Shown: piece after piece, positions 5,839 to 7,628 of the stretch
Layout: each line of letters begins with the position of its first letter
Position numbering within the stretch: the stretch's first letter is position 1
Origin: an uncultured Prevotella sp.
GTDB taxonomy: Bacteria > Bacteroidota > Bacteroidia > Bacteroidales > Bacteroidaceae
NCBI GenBank assembly: GCA_958369755.1
Contig: CATXJC010000069.1
Location: 1-7,628, forward strand
Length of the DNA: 7,628 nt
Direction of reading: 5' to 3'
Translations under genes and position numbers: made by a program
The notes under the pieces: generated by a model
What the model saw: only the letters and a program-made list of their open reading frames with translations
The model's database searches: none
Told to the model about the DNA's origin: nothing

Positions 5839-7628
5839 TTATTTAATCAGATAAGTCTTTCCTGGTTCTGTTTCCAAGTCATATTCATATACGTCAGGAA
5901 TAGGAACCTTCACTCCTGCTGCTATCCGATGCTGTTCCATTACAGGCTTCACTTCTGCAGATGCAAAAAGGATATTTGGACATTTTCCTTCTGCCTTCTT
6001 CAGCTTTTTCGCCTTCAGTGGTACGTATGAGCGAAGACGCAGGATGCCTCCGATGGTGGAACGAATCTTCGCCTTCATCAGTCTGCCATTCTTCCAGTCC
6101 ATATCCACCACAAAGCCGCCACGAGCACGAAGTCCCTTTACGCTTCCCATGTTCCAGGCATCAGGCAATGCCGGCAAGAGATGCACGGCTCCATCATGAC
6201 TCTGCAGGAGCATTTCGGCGATACCGGCTGTTACTCCGAAGTTGCCGTCTATCTGGAATGGCGGATGGGCATCGAAGAGATTCGGATAGGTTCTGCCATC
6301 AGGATATTCCTTTACCTGCGCATCAGATGGCAACAGGCGAAGCATATTGCTGATGATTCTGAAAGCATGATTGCCATCGAGCATACGTGCCCAGAAGTTC
6401 GTCTTCCAACCCAGACTCCAGCCCGTAGCCTGGTCGCCACGATGCTTCAGAGTGGTGGCAGCGGCATGGAACAGTTCCGGATGAGAGAAAGGAGAAATCT
6501 GATTGGATGGATACAATCCATAGAGATGCGAGATATGGCGATGCTCATTCTTCGGAGCATCCGCATCCACAAGCCACTCCTGCAACTGTCCGTACTTTCC
6601 TATCTGCATCGGCGGAATCTGCGAAACCAGCTGCTGCATCTCCTTGCGCTCAGCCTCATCAACGCCCAATATTTCAGAAGCCTTCACGGCACTGGTTAAA
6701 GCATCGAAAGCTATCTGGTTATCCATTGTACATCCTGCCGTTACGGCAGTTCTCTTACCCATAGGTCCCTGTTCCGGACTCACCGACGGCACGGTTACCT
6801 TCCATTCGGTGCCTGGCAACTTCTGCATATAGTCAAGATAGAACTCAGCAGCACCTTTTATTACCGGATACCACTGCTTGAGGAAAGCCTTGTCGCCCGT
6901 ATAGAGATAATGCTGCCAGAGATGGGTAGTGAGCCAGGCACCGCCGTTCGGGAACATGCCCCACTGCGCACCATCCACTGGACCTGCTATGCGCCAGATA
7001 TCGGTGTTATGATGTGCCATCCAGCCACGACAACCATACATTTCCCTAGCCGTCTGTGCTCCCGTTACACTCAAATCCTTAATCAGCGAATACAGAGGCT
7101 CCGTGGTGTTACCGAGATTCGTTACCTCGGCAGGCCAGTAGTTCATCTCCGTATTGATGTTGATGGTATATTTACTGTCCCAAGGTGCATTTTTGCTGTC
7201 GTTCCAAACGCCCTGCAAGTTTGCCGCCTGTCCACCAGGCTGGGAAGAGGAAATGAGCAGATAGCGACCATAGTTATACATCAGCGCTACCATCGCCATA
7301 TCCTTGCTGCCCGCAAATTTCTCCAGACGCTGGTTGGTAGGCAACGAAGCATTGATATCGGTTGGCAAAATCAGGGAAGAAGTAGCGAACTGCTTCTGGT
7401 AAGCCTTCACATGGCGTTTTTCCAACTGTGCGTAGCTCATCAGTTTCACCTTATTTAAATAGTCGGCATTGCGTTGGGCTGCATTGCCCGACACATCGTG
7501 ATAGTTCACAAAATTAGTGGCAGCACTCACGATGATGGTTGCCTCAGTGCCATTCGTCTTTACATCCGCAACGCATTCGGCAGCGAGAGCCGCCTTGATG
7601 CCTTCCTGGTCTTGTCCCTTCACCTTCA
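5839..7628 (-). CDS. GH95 glycosidase (alpha-L-galactosidase or alpha-L-fucosidase), 5' partial
   Basis: The frame is open to the right edge; the GTG at 7623 is an internal Val, and the preceding codon is also in frame. Family members have about 780-820 residues, so roughly 200 (signal peptide and most of the N-terminal beta-domain) are missing. Counting from that Val, residues 1-60 end the N-terminal domain (NAAQRNADYLNKV), about 90-480 are the (alpha/alpha)6 catalytic barrel, and 490-594 the C-terminal beta-domain. GH95 catalytic residues are all recognisable: Asn155 and Asn157 in TININTEMNYWPAEVTNL, general acid Glu284 in PSVSPEQG, and Asp459 in PPFQIDGNFG. Position 153, two before the first catalytic Asn, is Thr where alpha-1,2-L-fucosidases usually have His, which points to L-galactose as substrate. 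The enzyme inverts and cuts a terminal residue from glycan side chains. It lies upstream of GH43 on the same strand, which suggests a shared plant polysaccharide target. Confidence 0.92.
   Translation of the reverse strand, partial: KVKGQDQEGIKAALAAECVADVKTNGTEATIIVSAATNFVNYHDVSGNAAQRNADYLNKVKLMSYAQLEKRHVKAYQKQFATSSLILPTDINASLPTNQRLEKFAGSKDMAMVALMYNYGRYLLISSSQPGGQAANLQGVWNDSKNAPWDSKYTININTEMNYWPAEVTNLGNTTEPLYSLIKDLSVTGAQTAREMYGCRGWMAHHNTDIWRIAGPVDGAQWGMFPNGGAWLTTHLWQHYLYTGDKAFLKQWYPVIKGAAEFYLDYMQKLPGTEWKVTVPSVSPEQGPMGKRTAVTAGCTMDNQIAFDALTSAVKASEILGVDEAERKEMQQLVSQIPPMQIGKYGQLQEWLVDADAPKNEHRHISHLYGLYPSNQISPFSHPELFHAAATTLKHRGDQATGWSLGWKTNFWARMLDGNHAFRIISNMLRLLPSDAQVKEYPDGRTYPNLFDAHPPFQIDGNFGVTAGIAEMLLQSHDGAVHLLPALPDAWNMGSVKGLRARGGFVVDMDWKNGRLMKAKIRSTIGGILRLRSYVPLKAKKLKKAEGKCPNILFASAEVKPVMEQHRIAAGVKVPIPDVYEYDLETEPGKTYLIK

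Noticed and set aside
6910..7458. 182-codon plus-strand open frame opposite GH95
   Set aside because: It is antisense to the GH95 catalytic region with no supporting motif or promoter.
7621..7628. GTG at 7623 as the start of GH95
   Set aside because: The frame is open to the window edge, and the protein would lack about 200 residues including signal peptide and N-terminal domain, so it is a cut gene and not a short one.
1..7628. Mobile elements, CRISPR arrays, tRNA or rRNA genes
   Set aside because: I saw no transposase or integrase frame, no regularly spaced direct repeats and no tRNA-like cloverleaf in the intergenic parts.

Overview
The window looks like a chromosomal segment of a gut-type Bacteroidales bacterium, most likely Prevotella or Segatella. 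The evidence is a PorT-like protein of the type IX secretion system, which is confined to the Bacteroidota. Promoter-like boxes of the form TAnnTTTG, A/T-rich start regions without Shine-Dalgarno sequences, and large secreted glycoside hydrolases point the same way. The genus is inferred from overall protein resemblance and was not checked by search.

Layout, left to right. (1) Positions 1-2279, plus strand: the 3' part of a PstS-like substrate-binding protein, then after 23 bases a secreted TPR-repeat protein, closed by a strong hairpin terminator at 2303-2345. (2) Positions 2365-2605, minus strand: a 55-residue 2[4Fe-4S] ferredoxin with its own terminator, convergent with the TPR gene. (3) Positions 2606-2833: a divergent regulatory region holding the ferredoxin promoter, a weaker candidate promoter for the next gene, and two inverted repeats built from TAGGT/ACCTA half-sites. 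(4) Positions 2834-3580, plus strand: the PorT-like outer-membrane beta-barrel protein. (5) Positions 3582-7628, minus strand: a secreted three-domain GH43 glycosidase preceded (upstream, at higher coordinates) by a GH95 glycosidase that runs off the right edge. Their 112-base gap holds a hairpin terminator for GH95 that overlaps the probable GH43 promoter. No gene-free stretch exceeds 300 bases.

How the genes may work together. GH43 and GH95 form a plant-glycan side-chain trimming pair. GH43 would remove arabinofuranosyl or xylosyl units. GH95 would remove an alpha-L-linked deoxyhexose or hexose, and the residue at its key specificity position (Thr instead of His) suggests L-galactose rather than L-fucose. 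No SusC/SusD pair is visible, so a full polysaccharide utilisation locus can only be inferred. The PstS-like/TPR pair is an envelope module, and the ferredoxin belongs to anaerobic electron transfer.

I found no convincing wholly new system. The observations most worth a second look are the paired dyads at the ferredoxin/porT promoters, the terminator-promoter overlap between GH95 and GH43, the GH95 specificity residue, and the altered ligand loop of the PstS-like protein.
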